NCBI GenBank assembly: GCA_019186825.1
Contig: JABARP010000002.1
Span: forward strand, 1-64,000
DNA length: 64,000 nt
Direction: 5' to 3'
DNA from: Pyrinomonadaceae bacterium
GTDB lineage: Bacteria > Acidobacteriota > Blastocatellia > Pyrinomonadales > Pyrinomonadaceae
Shown: positions 56,080-64,000 of the stretch, piece after piece
Position numbering within the stretch: the first letter of the stretch is position 1
Layout: the number at the start of each line of letters is the position of its first letter
The notes under the pieces: generated by a model
What the model saw: only the letters and a program-made list of their open reading frames with translations
What the model was told of the DNA's origin: nothing
The model's database searches: none
Position numbers and translations under genes: made by a program

Positions 56080-57018
56080 TCAGGCCGCAACTTTCGCCGC
56101 CTGTGAACCGAAATGCAGCGATGCAAGTCCTGCGGGTGCGGCCAACACGTCAAAAGCGAGTCCCGTTCCCGATAGGTCAAGACCAACGTCAGCTGCATCC
56201 ATGACATCGACCTCGCGCCCGAATGCCTCCGCGGCCGCGGAAAGGACGTCATTGCGTGCGATCTCCTCGCCAATAAGCAGGATATTCTCGAGGACGCCGC
56301 CGTACCTGTCGTGATAGAACATCAGGAGCCGATAGATCTCATTTCCGGCCTCGGCCGGCGTGCATGTTACCGACCGGACGACGGCCGGTTCACCACCACG
56401 GAGAAGAAGGCCCGAAAATCCGCCGGGCTGAGCACTCAACAAAAGTGCGTCTCCGGCAAACGCATGGTAAAGCCAGGCTGCCTCGCTGATCACACGCGGC
56501 AGAACCAATCCCGCACGGCGTCCGAACCGCTCAAATATATTCTCGTATTCGTCGATCACCGCAAGGCGGATCGCCGTCGTAAAATATCGCGATCTTCCCT
56601 CAACGTCGTTCGAGATCTTCCTTCGCGACATTCTCAGTTCCGACGCGGCGATGCCAAAGGTCTGCTCTGCCTTCCAGTCGAATATCTCCTGCCATTCCTG
56701 CTTCGACGATGGTTCGGTCTCTAGCGTAACGATCGCTGTTCGGGCCGAACTCCCGGGCAGCGAGACCGACCAACGCTTTTGATTCAAGAGTCCTGCAGCC
56801 GCCAGAACGTCTTCAAGGCAGCGTATGAATGCCGATTCGTCCAGAATATTCTGTTCGAAAAAATCGCCCTTGATCGAACCGGACGGTGTCGCATTGGAGG
56901 CACATTGCCTCACCCGAAGGCCGCCGCGACCGCCCTCAAGAGCGACCGCAGTTATCGAACGTTCTTCAATTCCCAGGCCTGCATTGGGATAATTTGGCGA
57001 AGTAAGAAATTCGAACAT
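56080..57018 (-). CDS. PilM-like actin-fold protein of a type IV pilus/type II secretion-like system
   Basis: 312 residues. The N-terminus GLGIEERSITAVALEGGRGG resembles the first strands of PilM/GspL cytoplasmic domains (ASKHA fold); WSVSLPGSSARTAIVTLETE and the GEEIARNDVLSAAAEAFGRE segment fit the same fold. It would sit at the inner membrane and connect cytoplasmic and periplasmic parts of a pilus-like machine. The start overlaps the stop of the pseudopilin gene by one base. No separate PilN/PilO genes follow; the sigma gene comes next. Confidence 0.8.
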   Translation of the reverse strand: MFEFLTSPNYPNAGLGIEERSITAVALEGGRGGLRVRQCASNATPSGSIKGDFFEQNILDESAFIRCLEDVLAAAGLLNQKRWSVSLPGSSARTAIVTLETEPSSKQEWQEIFDWKAEQTFGIAASELRMSRRKISNDVEGRSRYFTTAIRLAVIDEYENIFERFGRRAGLVLPRVISEAAWLYHAFAGDALLLSAQPGGFSGLLLRGGEPAVVRSVTCTPAEAGNEIYRLLMFYHDRYGGVLENILLIGEEIARNDVLSAAAEAFGREVDVMDAADVGLDLSGTGLAFDVLAAPAGLASLHFGSQAAKVAA

Positions 57019-57422
57019 CAGTATTTTGAATACTCCTTGCCGTTGCTGTCGGTGCCTTCCGCCGTGCTCTTTACATCCTTGAGCCCGGTCTCACCTTCCT
57101 TTGCGGCCGGGTCGTCGCCCTGAATTTCGTTCCAGTCGGTCGATTCCGTTACCGGATCCATCGGTCGGTCGCGAAGATACTTCTCAGTAACGAGGTCATC
57201 GATGCTCTTGGGAAGGTGGCCTTTGTCGGCGTAGAACTGGTCGATCGCGCGTCGCATCTGCCAAAGATTCTCGCTAAGTACGGTTTCCTTCGCGTGCTGA
57301 ACGCTCCTCTGGTATGTCGGTATCGCAACCGAGATCAAGATGATCAGGATGAACATCGCGATCATTAGTTCGAGCAGCGAGAAGCCGCCCATTCGCTTTT
57401 GACCGCACAATCTTTTAAGCAT
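57018..57422 (-). CDS. Type II secretion pseudopilin, GspG-like
   Basis: 134 residues from ATG at 57422 (an upstream TTG at 57428 is less likely, since the ATG overlaps the previous stop as TAATG). Prepilin signature GGFSLLELMIAMFILIILIS with cleavage after the second Gly and Glu at +5; the N-terminal helix is followed by a GspG-like body (MRRAIDQFYADKGHLPKSID, DPVTESTDWNEI). Such proteins build the periplasmic pseudopilus. The processing peptidase (PilD/GspO) is not in the window. Confidence 0.92.
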   Translation of the reverse strand: MLKRLCGQKRMGGFSLLELMIAMFILIILISVAIPTYQRSVQHAKETVLSENLWQMRRAIDQFYADKGHLPKSIDDLVTEKYLRDRPMDPVTESTDWNEIQGDDPAAKEGETGLKDVKSTAEGTDSNGKEYSKY

Positions 57423-58045
57423 TACCAATCAGAGTATTTCTCGCCGTTGAGCGCCTCCTGATCGGAGGTCGATCTAATATCGAAAACATTGATATTGTCC
57501 CAGGTATCAGCGTCCTTTTCCTGATATGAGGACCGGATCTTCCACTCGGTCTTGCCCGTCATTGGATCGACCGGCAACTCACGTAAGTAAACCTTCTTTC
57601 GCTCTTTGTTCTGGTTAATGTCAGTGGCCTGTTCATCGTCGTCACCGAGGCCGCGTCCGCCGCGGACGTCTGCACCTCGTGGACGCACCTTTACTCCATC
57701 GACAAGCACCTGCAGGCTCGGCGGAAATCGGTCGATATTATCGGTCGTAAAGATCGTACAGTCGTCTATTACGACACGGCTACGCGGATCGACGGGAATA
57801 TTTCCGCCGGGAAGCGTCCGATTTCCCGATGAGACCGCACCTTGCGGACACGCTCCGAGCGAATCACGTTTGAATTCATCGATCGCACGCCGCACGTCTC
57901 GAAGAGTTTCGCGAAGGCGCGTTTCCTTCTCGCGTTTTGCAGCGTTCTGAGCAAGCGGTATCGCCCCCATCACGAGTATCGCGAGCACACTAAGCGTCGC
58001 GACGAGCTCAAGAAGGCTATACCCTTTTTGCTGCGAAAACCTCAC
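57422..58045 (-). CDS. Type II secretion pseudopilin, larger GspG-like
   Basis: 207 residues. A short leader and prepilin motif QQKGYSLLELVATLSVLAIL (cleavage after Gly8, Glu at +5) precede a helical stem with many charged residues and a larger, Arg/Asp-rich C-terminal body (about 70-207) containing a possible disulfide (GACPQGAV, DDCTIF). The C-terminal LRELPVDPMTGKTEWKIR is the GspG-type calcium/fold motif. It overlaps the secretin gene by four bases and the next pseudopilin by one, so this is a translationally coupled set. Confidence 0.92.
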   Translation of the reverse strand: MRFSQQKGYSLLELVATLSVLAILVMGAIPLAQNAAKREKETRLRETLRDVRRAIDEFKRDSLGACPQGAVSSGNRTLPGGNIPVDPRSRVVIDDCTIFTTDNIDRFPPSLQVLVDGVKVRPRGADVRGGRGLGDDDEQATDINQNKERKKVYLRELPVDPMTGKTEWKIRSSYQEKDADTWDNINVFDIRSTSDQEALNGEKYSDW

Positions 58046-60525
58046 TTCCCTTCCGTCGAGACCGCTACCGGAATATTCCGTCCATCCGCCGTCATTAAAT
58101 TCAAAATATCGCTATCAAGGGCTATCTGCGGCACACCGTCGGCAAGCGCTTCCACCTCGATATATGCAATGACACCGGTCGTGGCAACCGGCTTGCCATC
58201 GGCAGCGATCATCGAAAAATATGTCTTTCCGTCGGTGTTCAAGAACGGCATCACAGCCGAATTGGCCTTCTCGCCGAATGCGTCACCCAGGGTAATCCCG
58301 CGAACTGCAAGTTTTGTCGGGTCGTACTTTATTCCCATCACAGCCGAACGAAATGCCTCCGGGCTCGAAAACGCGACCGCAATACGCGTCTTCTCCCCAC
58401 TCTTTAGCTCAGCGGCCGAAGCAAGGTTAATAGACGCCGTTGAAGCAGCCGCACTAAGAGGTTTGAAGGCTACGGCCGAGGGCGAGTTGTCCGGACGATC
58501 CGCTGTCTCGGTCAGCTTCAGCGTACGCACCGAACTGTCGATGGGTTTGACCGTCGGAGTTTCAGGGATTTCCGCAACAGCCGCTACATTCGGTTTTGGA
58601 TCCGTCGAAGCGGTCGCATCGGCAGGAGGCGTCGCCGTCGGTGTTTGGGATTCCGCGGTCGCGTCCGTTCGAACATACTGCGGCGACTTTTGATCCGGCA
58701 GGTCGATCACGACATTCGTCGGCTTTCGGCGTGCAGCAGCGAGCATTTCTTCGCGTTGCTCCTCGATCAGCATTGCCTCGAGCTGGCCGCTGGTCGGCGT
58801 CGCAAGGCTTCCGGTGTCTTGTTCAACAAGGTCTTCAGGAAGAATGGCCGGAGCTCGTATCACCCTCGGTGTCACCGCGATCACGATATCGACCTGAGTA
58901 TTCTGCTTCTTCGGCGCAGTAAAAAGCCGTCCGAGGATCGGGATCAGACCCAACAGCGGCAAACCCGTCCTTCCGTTCGATTCGTTATTTTGTGCGACAC
59001 TCGCAAGAAGAAGCGTCTTGTTATTCTGCACGCGGGCGGTGCCCTTGATCGTGCGTTCAGTAAAGATCGGTGTGAATGGATCAGGCCCGGAGCCGATATC
59101 TTTCGATTCGATCTCCATCGCGACCTGCACATCCTGATTCGGGAACACGATCGGCTTGAATTTTAGCGACAGGCCAACCTTTTCGTAATTGATCACATTC
59201 GAAACAACACCGCCGTTTCCCTGCGTTGTTCCGGTCACGAACTGAGCACTTTGCACAGGCACTCGCTGACCTATCGTGGCAGACGAATCTTCATTGTTGA
59301 ATGCGTGGATCTGCGTCGAGGCTACAAGCTTAGTATTCGTTTTGCTCTGAAGAGCAGCGATCGAGCTAATCGGGAGTCCGATCGCGATGCTCAAAAGGTC
59401 CGTACCCTTGAACGGCAAACCGTCCGTGATCGGGCCTGTCGAACCTTGGTGAACTGTCGGAAAACCGACGCCGCCAATATTGAGGAGCGTTCCTTTGTCG
59501 CCGCCCGTTCCGAGCTGATTGCCGAATTGGAGCAGGTCACCGCGATTGACCTCGTAGATCGCGACGTCCATTACGACCTCTGCTCTGTCCTTATCAAGGG
59601 CTTTGATCAGCCTGCCAATGATCCGCACGTTTTCCGTAGTGTCGCGAACCGTAACGCTGTTCGTTGCGTCGTCCGTCAGGATGATCGTCTGAGAGCGACC
59701 GCCCTGCGCTGGAATGGCACCCTGAATGACCTTTTGAACGTCTTTGGGACTGGCGTTTGCAAGATAGAACGTCTTGAGGACAAGCTGTTGGAGAATGTTT
59801 CGCCGAGAGTTATTAGCTACGAGTATCGTCCGCGGCCCGACCTTCTGAAAGAACAGGCCCTCCTGCAGAAAGATGTAATCGAGTGCGCGAGCGGCGGTAA
59901 CGTTGTGAAGCTCGATCTTGACCTTCTTCGAGTCAAGCCTTGAATCCGCGTCAAAAAGGACGTTCAGATCGAGATCTTTCGCAAGCTTCTTGATAATGAA
60001 CGTCAGGTCGATGCCGGCCGGAAATGGGACATCACCGAGCACCTCTAGTTGCTGCGGCAGCTGTACGTCGTCCGCTTTGTAAGCTGCGGGCTTTACCGGG
60101 AGGCCCGACGCGGTCGTTTTTGAACCATCGGCCGAGTTCGCATCTTTCTGGAGCCGCACCATCCGCTCCATCTCGCTCTTGGCGAGTTCATTCGTTGGAT
60201 CGAACCCATACGCACGCCGAAATGCGTTGTACGCACCGGCAAAATCCCTTTCCTCGGCCGCAGCAGTCCCGCGCTTCATATACATCTGCGAAGCGTTGAA
60301 CAGGGCACGCCGCAGGTGAAGACGATACTCCGGATTCTTCGGGTTTTCGTTGACCGCGAGGGCAAATTCCTCACAAGCCTTGTCCCACTCTTCAGAGACC
60401 TCGTATTTCAGGCCCTGCTTGAAATGCTTTTTGCCGTCGCCGATGCCAAGGGCAAACGTCGGCGAGAGTAGTCCAAAAAGCAGGACAAACGTCAAGGTCA
60501 TACGGAATACCGCTGTTCTTTTCAT
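58042..60525 (-). CDS. GspD-type secretin with N-terminal TPR and C-terminal cohesin-like domains
   Basis: 827 residues from ATG at 60525, where a signal peptide starts (MKRTAVFRMTLTFVLLFGLL). A TPR-like region (about 30-125: KHFKQGLKYEVSEEWDKACE, AGAYNAFRRAYGFDPTNELA) precedes STN/N0 (about 155-230), N1 (about 235-320) and the secretin core (about 400-590) with VPVQSAQFVTG and the closing LPLLGLIPILGRLF, DIVIAVTPRVI. After a Thr/Ala/Pro-rich linker (about 600-690) the last about 120 residues look like a cohesin domain (SGEKTRIAVAFSSPEAFRSA, VIAYIEVEALADGVP). It forms the outer-membrane gate. Related T2SS/T4P ATPase and platform genes are missing here. Confidence 0.9.
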   Translation of the reverse strand: MKRTAVFRMTLTFVLLFGLLSPTFALGIGDGKKHFKQGLKYEVSEEWDKACEEFALAVNENPKNPEYRLHLRRALFNASQMYMKRGTAAAEERDFAGAYNAFRRAYGFDPTNELAKSEMERMVRLQKDANSADGSKTTASGLPVKPAAYKADDVQLPQQLEVLGDVPFPAGIDLTFIIKKLAKDLDLNVLFDADSRLDSKKVKIELHNVTAARALDYIFLQEGLFFQKVGPRTILVANNSRRNILQQLVLKTFYLANASPKDVQKVIQGAIPAQGGRSQTIILTDDATNSVTVRDTTENVRIIGRLIKALDKDRAEVVMDVAIYEVNRGDLLQFGNQLGTGGDKGTLLNIGGVGFPTVHQGSTGPITDGLPFKGTDLLSIAIGLPISSIAALQSKTNTKLVASTQIHAFNNEDSSATIGQRVPVQSAQFVTGTTQGNGGVVSNVINYEKVGLSLKFKPIVFPNQDVQVAMEIESKDIGSGPDPFTPIFTERTIKGTARVQNNKTLLLASVAQNNESNGRTGLPLLGLIPILGRLFTAPKKQNTQVDIVIAVTPRVIRAPAILPEDLVEQDTGSLATPTSGQLEAMLIEEQREEMLAAARRKPTNVVIDLPDQKSPQYVRTDATAESQTPTATPPADATASTDPKPNVAAVAEIPETPTVKPIDSSVRTLKLTETADRPDNSPSAVAFKPLSAAASTASINLASAAELKSGEKTRIAVAFSSPEAFRSAVMGIKYDPTKLAVRGITLGDAFGEKANSAVMPFLNTDGKTYFSMIAADGKPVATTGVIAYIEVEALADGVPQIALDSDILNLMTADGRNIPVAVSTEGK

Positions 60526-60732
60526 ATAGTTCGGTGCGTGTGTAAAAATTCGAGGCTCTTCGCCCGAAGAATAGACACGATAAATACAAGCCGAAGTTGC
60601 AAAAATCGCGTCTTGGGCATCGCCCTTGCAAGGAAGCGATTGGCCTATTTTCCGTGTATTGGATGCAAAAATCAACTACTTGGCTGTAATTGTCGGTCGT
60701 AACTCGTGGTTGACTGCGGTAGCCGCGTCGGG

Positions 60733-61980
60733 TCACTGGCCGCGTCTTAAAAGCGAACGCCTCAAAAGGTCCAAGGCGGCCTGGCTTGATCGCCAGCGTA
60801 TGAGGTATCGGTCGCCCGGCAGGAAAAGCTTGATCGCACGCGTACCCATAGGGCCGGCATAGGCGAAATAGACCGTTCCAACCGGCTTATCCTCGGTGCC
60901 GCCGCCGGGGCCGGCGATACCGGTGATGGAGACTGCATGCGTCGCGCCGGAAACCCTTACGGCGCCTTCTGCCATCTCTTTCGCACATTCGGCCGAAACA
61001 GCCCCAAATTCGTTCAGAGTCTCTTGGCGCACGCCCAGCATCCGAACTTTTGCGGGATAAGAATAGGCGACGAGGCCCTCGAGAAAATATTCGGAAGAAC
61101 CCGGAACTTCCGTTATTCGCCGCGAAACAAGACCGCCCGTGCAGCTTTCGGCAAACGCAACCGTCTCACCACGCTCACTTAAGAGACGGCCGACGACCGC
61201 CTCCATGGTCTCGCCTGAGGTCGTGAACATCGCTATCCCAAATGCCGCCGAAAGCTTCGCGGTCAAATCGTCCGCGATCGCCTCGGCCTCCGCTTTCGAA
61301 TCACGCCTCACGGCGATCTGCAGCTCGACTTCCGTCTTGTTGAAAAGGATCGAGGTTTGCACACCTTCGAATGCGGTATATATCGGTGCCGCGATCTCAT
61401 CGACCGCGGATTCGCCCATTCCGACGATCTTCATCTCTCGACGAACTACAAATACATCTCCAACAAGCTCCCTAAGCCTTGGAAGGACATAATTTGTGAA
61501 CATCGGCTGATTCTCGCGTGGCGGGCCGGGGAGGTTGATCACACGCTTCTCTCCGATCTCAAGCAGCATCCCGACAGCAGACCCGTGCGGATTATCAAGG
61601 ATATCGGCACCAGCGATGACGTATGCCTGCCGCTTGTTTATCTCCGGCATTTCGCGGCCCCAGGCACGAAACCTCTCACGTAAATTCGCCTCCAGTTCGT
61701 CGTGATATGCAAGCTCCCGACCCACGGCATTTGCCGTACAGGTCCGCGTTATATCATCTTCTGTTGGTCCGAGGCCGCCCGTCGTAATTATTACGTCAGC
61801 ACGTTTTACAGCATCAGCAACAGCTTCCTCGAGCCGAGCTTTATCGTCGCCGACGACCGTCTTAAGCTGAACCTCGACTCCAATATCGCCGAGCTTTTCG
61901 GTGAGCCAAAGGCTGTTCGTATCGACGCGGCTCGCCCCCAAAAGCTCTGAACCGATCGCAATGATCTCCGCAGACTTCAT
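60733..61980 (-). CDS. cinA: CinA-family protein (nicotinamide-nucleotide amidase/ADP-ribose pyrophosphatase type)
   Basis: 415 residues from ATG at 61980 (GGGGAG five bases upstream; an in-frame ATG at 62001 is less likely). An N-terminal MoCF/COG1058 domain (about 1-170: AEIIAIGSELLGASRVDTNS, TTGGLGPTEDDITR, NLPGPPRENQPMF) is joined to a C-terminal CinA/PncC domain (about 255-415: FAESCTGGLVSRRITEVPGS, VSITGIAGPGGG). It recycles NMN or pyridine by-products in NAD metabolism and in some bacteria is competence-associated. A separate unit on the same strand as its neighbours. Confidence 0.94.
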   Translation of the reverse strand: MKSAEIIAIGSELLGASRVDTNSLWLTEKLGDIGVEVQLKTVVGDDKARLEEAVADAVKRADVIITTGGLGPTEDDITRTCTANAVGRELAYHDELEANLRERFRAWGREMPEINKRQAYVIAGADILDNPHGSAVGMLLEIGEKRVINLPGPPRENQPMFTNYVLPRLRELVGDVFVVRREMKIVGMGESAVDEIAAPIYTAFEGVQTSILFNKTEVELQIAVRRDSKAEAEAIADDLTAKLSAAFGIAMFTTSGETMEAVVGRLLSERGETVAFAESCTGGLVSRRITEVPGSSEYFLEGLVAYSYPAKVRMLGVRQETLNEFGAVSAECAKEMAEGAVRVSGATHAVSITGIAGPGGGTEDKPVGTVYFAYAGPMGTRAIKLFLPGDRYLIRWRSSQAALDLLRRSLLRRGQ

Positions 61981-62076
61981 AAATCTCCCCACAATGGGCA
62001 CAAAGCAATCGAAACGCGAAGCTTCATTTCGTATCCTAGTTCGCGCTTATTCGTACTATTCGCGGACGACTTACTT

Positions 62077-63168
62077 TTACTTGTAGATCTCGACGACGGG
62101 TTTGCCGTCTTTGTCGATATAGGCGCGGTACATTCCCTCGCTATTGAACGAGATCGCCATATTGCCGAACTTGTCCATAGCAATGACGCCGCCATCGCCG
62201 CCCGCATTTTGAAGTTTTGTGTGAATGACGAGATTCGCCGCGGCCTGGATAGGCATTGCCCGATATTCCATCAACGACGAAATATCCCGCGCGACACCCA
62301 ACCTAATGAAGTATTCGCCCCAACCCGTTCCCGAAACGCCGCACGTCGCGTTGTTAGCATAAGTGCCGGCACCGATGATCGGCGTATCACCGACGCGGCC
62401 GTACATCTTGTTCGTCATCCCGCCCGTAGATGTTCCGGCCGCGATGTTGCCGTATTTATCAAGCGCAACGGCACCGACCGTGCCGAATCGATTTTGAGGT
62501 TCGCGTGAAGCGGGCACTTCAGCATAAGACGGCTTCGGCGCGTCCTTTTTCTTCTTCGCTTCTTCCTCTTTCTTTACACGCTGGAGGGCATCCCAACGCG
62601 ATTGTGTGAAGAAGTACTTCTCATCCACAAGTTCGATGCCCTGCTCCTTTGCGAACTTCTCGGCGCCGTCGCCAACCATCATTACGTGCGGCGACTTTTC
62701 CATTACAGCCCGTGCGAGCGTTATTGGATTCTTAACGTGGTGGAGTCCGGCGACCGCACCGGCGGAAAGGTCCTTGCCGTTCATTATCGACGCGTCGAGT
62801 TCGTTCTTGCCATCGGCCGTAAATACCGCACCCTTTCCCGCGTTAAAGAGCGGATCGTCTTCCATAATGCGGATCGCGATCTCAACAGCGTCAAGACTCG
62901 ACTTTCCGTCCTGCAGCGCTTTGTAACCTGCGGTTACAACTTCGGTGAGTTTGTCTCGATATGCTTTTTCCCTTTCCGGGGAAAGGCTGCCCTTTCGGAT
63001 CACGCCGGCACCGCCGTGGATGATGAAACCGATCCGCGGATTCTGCGGAGATTGGAGCTGTATTATTTCCGGTTTTGGTGCCTTTTGGCCAAAGCTACCT
63101 ATCGGAAAGACAACGAAAGCGGCGATCAACAGACCAACCACGATATCCCGAAAACAACGCATTCTCAT
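62077..63168 (-). CDS. Exported isoaspartyl peptidase/L-asparaginase (Ntn hydrolase)
   Basis: 363 residues with a signal peptide (IVVGLLIAAFVVFPIGSFGQ). The plant-type asparaginase (T2 peptidase) fold is clear: FIIHGGAGVI at the start, NAGKGAVFTADG, and the autocleavage site before Thr230 in FGTVGAVALDKYGNIAAG, followed by TSTGGMTNK. A Lys/Glu-rich insert (about 195-215) just before the nucleophile marks the end of the alpha subunit. It removes isoaspartyl residues or hydrolyses asparagine in the periplasm. Its start overlaps the UDG stop by four bases (ATGA), although the functions are unrelated. Confidence 0.94.
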   Translation of the reverse strand: MRMRCFRDIVVGLLIAAFVVFPIGSFGQKAPKPEIIQLQSPQNPRIGFIIHGGAGVIRKGSLSPEREKAYRDKLTEVVTAGYKALQDGKSSLDAVEIAIRIMEDDPLFNAGKGAVFTADGKNELDASIMNGKDLSAGAVAGLHHVKNPITLARAVMEKSPHVMMVGDGAEKFAKEQGIELVDEKYFFTQSRWDALQRVKKEEEAKKKKDAPKPSYAEVPASREPQNRFGTVGAVALDKYGNIAAGTSTGGMTNKMYGRVGDTPIIGAGTYANNATCGVSGTGWGEYFIRLGVARDISSLMEYRAMPIQAAANLVIHTKLQNAGGDGGVIAMDKFGNMAISFNSEGMYRAYIDKDGKPVVEIYK

Positions 63169-64000
63169 TTACCTTTCTCCATTGCCGAGATCGAATTCAA
63201 ATGATCCCTGACTATCTTCATATCTTCCCAAACCTCGCGCTTTTTGTTCGGGTCGCGAAGCAAATACGCCGGATGGAAGGTCGGCATCACCTTGACGCCG
63301 TAATAGTCATGAAACCGTCCGCGAAGCTTGCCGATCGGCACATTCGTTTCGAGCAAATTCTGTGCAGCAGTCGCACCAAGGACGACGATCACGTTCGGCC
63401 GCACAACCGATATTTCGCGCAAAAGGAACGGCTTGCACGCAGCAGTCTCGTCCGGTTCCGGTGCCCGATTCTTCGGCGGTCGACAACGATTGATATTCCC
63501 GATAAAGACATCTTTTCGCTCAAGGCCGATGCTTTCGATGATCTTTGTTAACAGCTGCCCGGCACGCCCGACGAAAGGTTCGCCCTGCTCGTCCTCATCC
63601 GCACCCGGAGCTTCGCCTACGAACATCAGCCTCGCGTTCGGGTTCCCCGTAGAATTCACTACCTGCTTGCGTCCAAGCCTTGAGAGTTTGCATCGCGTGC
63701 AATCCGGTCCGATCTCGGCACGAATATCTTCGAGCGTTTCCGTTGAACTAGGGATTTCCTGCACCTTGACGACTGACGATGCCTCACTAATGTTTTCTGA
63801 TTTTATCGGTTGCCTTTCCGTTTCAACTTTCATTTTTCGTTGGGGCGAGAGCGAACCCAATGATGGCAGATCTTTTAGACGAGATCCGGGCTTGGGCTTT
63901 TCAGCCGGCACAACACCGACCGGTGCCGACCTTGACAGCGGAATATCACGTCGCGGATCGACAACTTTTGTCGGCTGCGAAACTATCTGTTCCCGGATGG
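63165..64000 (-). CDS. Uracil-DNA glycosylase, type 4-like with Fe-S cluster (5' end outside window)
   Basis: 278 codons are visible; the frame stays open to the window edge, so the start at GTG 63911 is probably internal and the gene is cut. The glycosylase domain (last about 170 residues) has GEAPGADEDEQGEPFVGRAG and the active-site HPAYLL. CTRCKLSRLGR and the Cys in INRCRPPKN are candidate Fe-S cluster ligands. It excises uracil from DNA in base-excision repair. The visible N-terminal extension (at least about 95 residues, Ser/Pro/Lys-rich) has no recognised domain and is longer than in typical type 4 enzymes. Confidence 0.92.
   Translation of the reverse strand, partial: IREQIVSQPTKVVDPRRDIPLSRSAPVGVVPAEKPKPGSRLKDLPSLGSLSPQRKMKVETERQPIKSENISEASSVVKVQEIPSSTETLEDIRAEIGPDCTRCKLSRLGRKQVVNSTGNPNARLMFVGEAPGADEDEQGEPFVGRAGQLLTKIIESIGLERKDVFIGNINRCRPPKNRAPEPDETAACKPFLLREISVVRPNVIVVLGATAAQNLLETNVPIGKLRGRFHDYYGVKVMPTFHPAYLLRDPNKKREVWEDMKIVRDHLNSISAMEKGK

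Noticed and set aside
56080-60525. Complete type II secretion or type IV pilus locus
   Set aside because: Only the secretin, two pseudopilins and a PilM-like protein are present; ATPase, platform protein and prepilin peptidase are absent.

Overview
The window is a gene-dense bacterial chromosome segment of moderate GC (mid-50s % by eye) with nothing plasmid-like, no rRNA or tRNA gene and no CRISPR array. Two very large TonB-dependent receptors with N-terminal carboxypeptidase-regulatory-like domains, a secretin with a cohesin-like C-terminus, a BadF-type sugar kinase and an AmiE-NamZ fusion suggest an Acidobacteriota member, perhaps Blastocatellia/Pyrinomonadaceae. This placement is inferred from gene content and was not tested by phylogeny.

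Layout. 1-2858: truncated Oar-like receptor. 3069-14492: the most interesting block, apparently a complete N-acetylmuramic acid (MurNAc)/peptidoglycan salvage locus. It has a fused AmiE-type amidase/NamZ exo-muramidase and a LysR regulator on the minus strand. Divergently on the plus strand lies a seven-gene, tightly spaced or overlapping operon: BadF-type MurNAc/GlcNAc kinase, MurQ etherase, a small lipoprotein, a HAD hydrolase, a sodium:solute symporter, a secreted GH3 NagZ and a DAP decarboxylase. Together these could cut peptidoglycan outside the cytoplasm, import the free sugars, phosphorylate them, convert MurNAc-6P to GlcNAc-6P and possibly turn released DAP into lysine.

14495-24509: an alpha-solenoid protein, a HAD hydrolase and a GlcD-like FAD oxidase (probable operon), a Bro-N protein, uvrB, a HEAT-repeat membrane protein, purC and a MOSC protein. 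24561-26850: groES-groEL with a CIRCE operator overlapping a near-consensus promoter. 26860-27230: non-coding DNA with REP-like palindromes. 27333-36439: small secreted or membrane proteins, a NatAB-like ABC exporter, CorA, PgpA, cobalamin adenosyltransferase, an FkbM methyltransferase and a polysaccharide flippase.

36558-42761: the canonical rimP-nusA-infB-rbfA-nrnA operon, preceded by a hairpin that may act as an attenuator. 42987-45363: a small helical protein, a ROK sugar kinase and a XylF-like binding lipoprotein. 45730-49453: two paralogous secreted FecR-like proteins, UDP-glucose dehydrogenase and a nucleotide-sugar epimerase. 49593-64000, all minus strand: a DUF5666 protein with a TonB receptor; an ECF sigma/anti-sigma/bactofilin-like membrane protein set; a secretin, two pseudopilins and a PilM-like protein; CinA; an exported isoaspartyl peptidase; and a type 4-like uracil-DNA glycosylase cut by the window edge.

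Starts were moved from the longest possible ORF to a downstream codon where a Shine-Dalgarno sequence, signal peptide or family N-terminus supported it.
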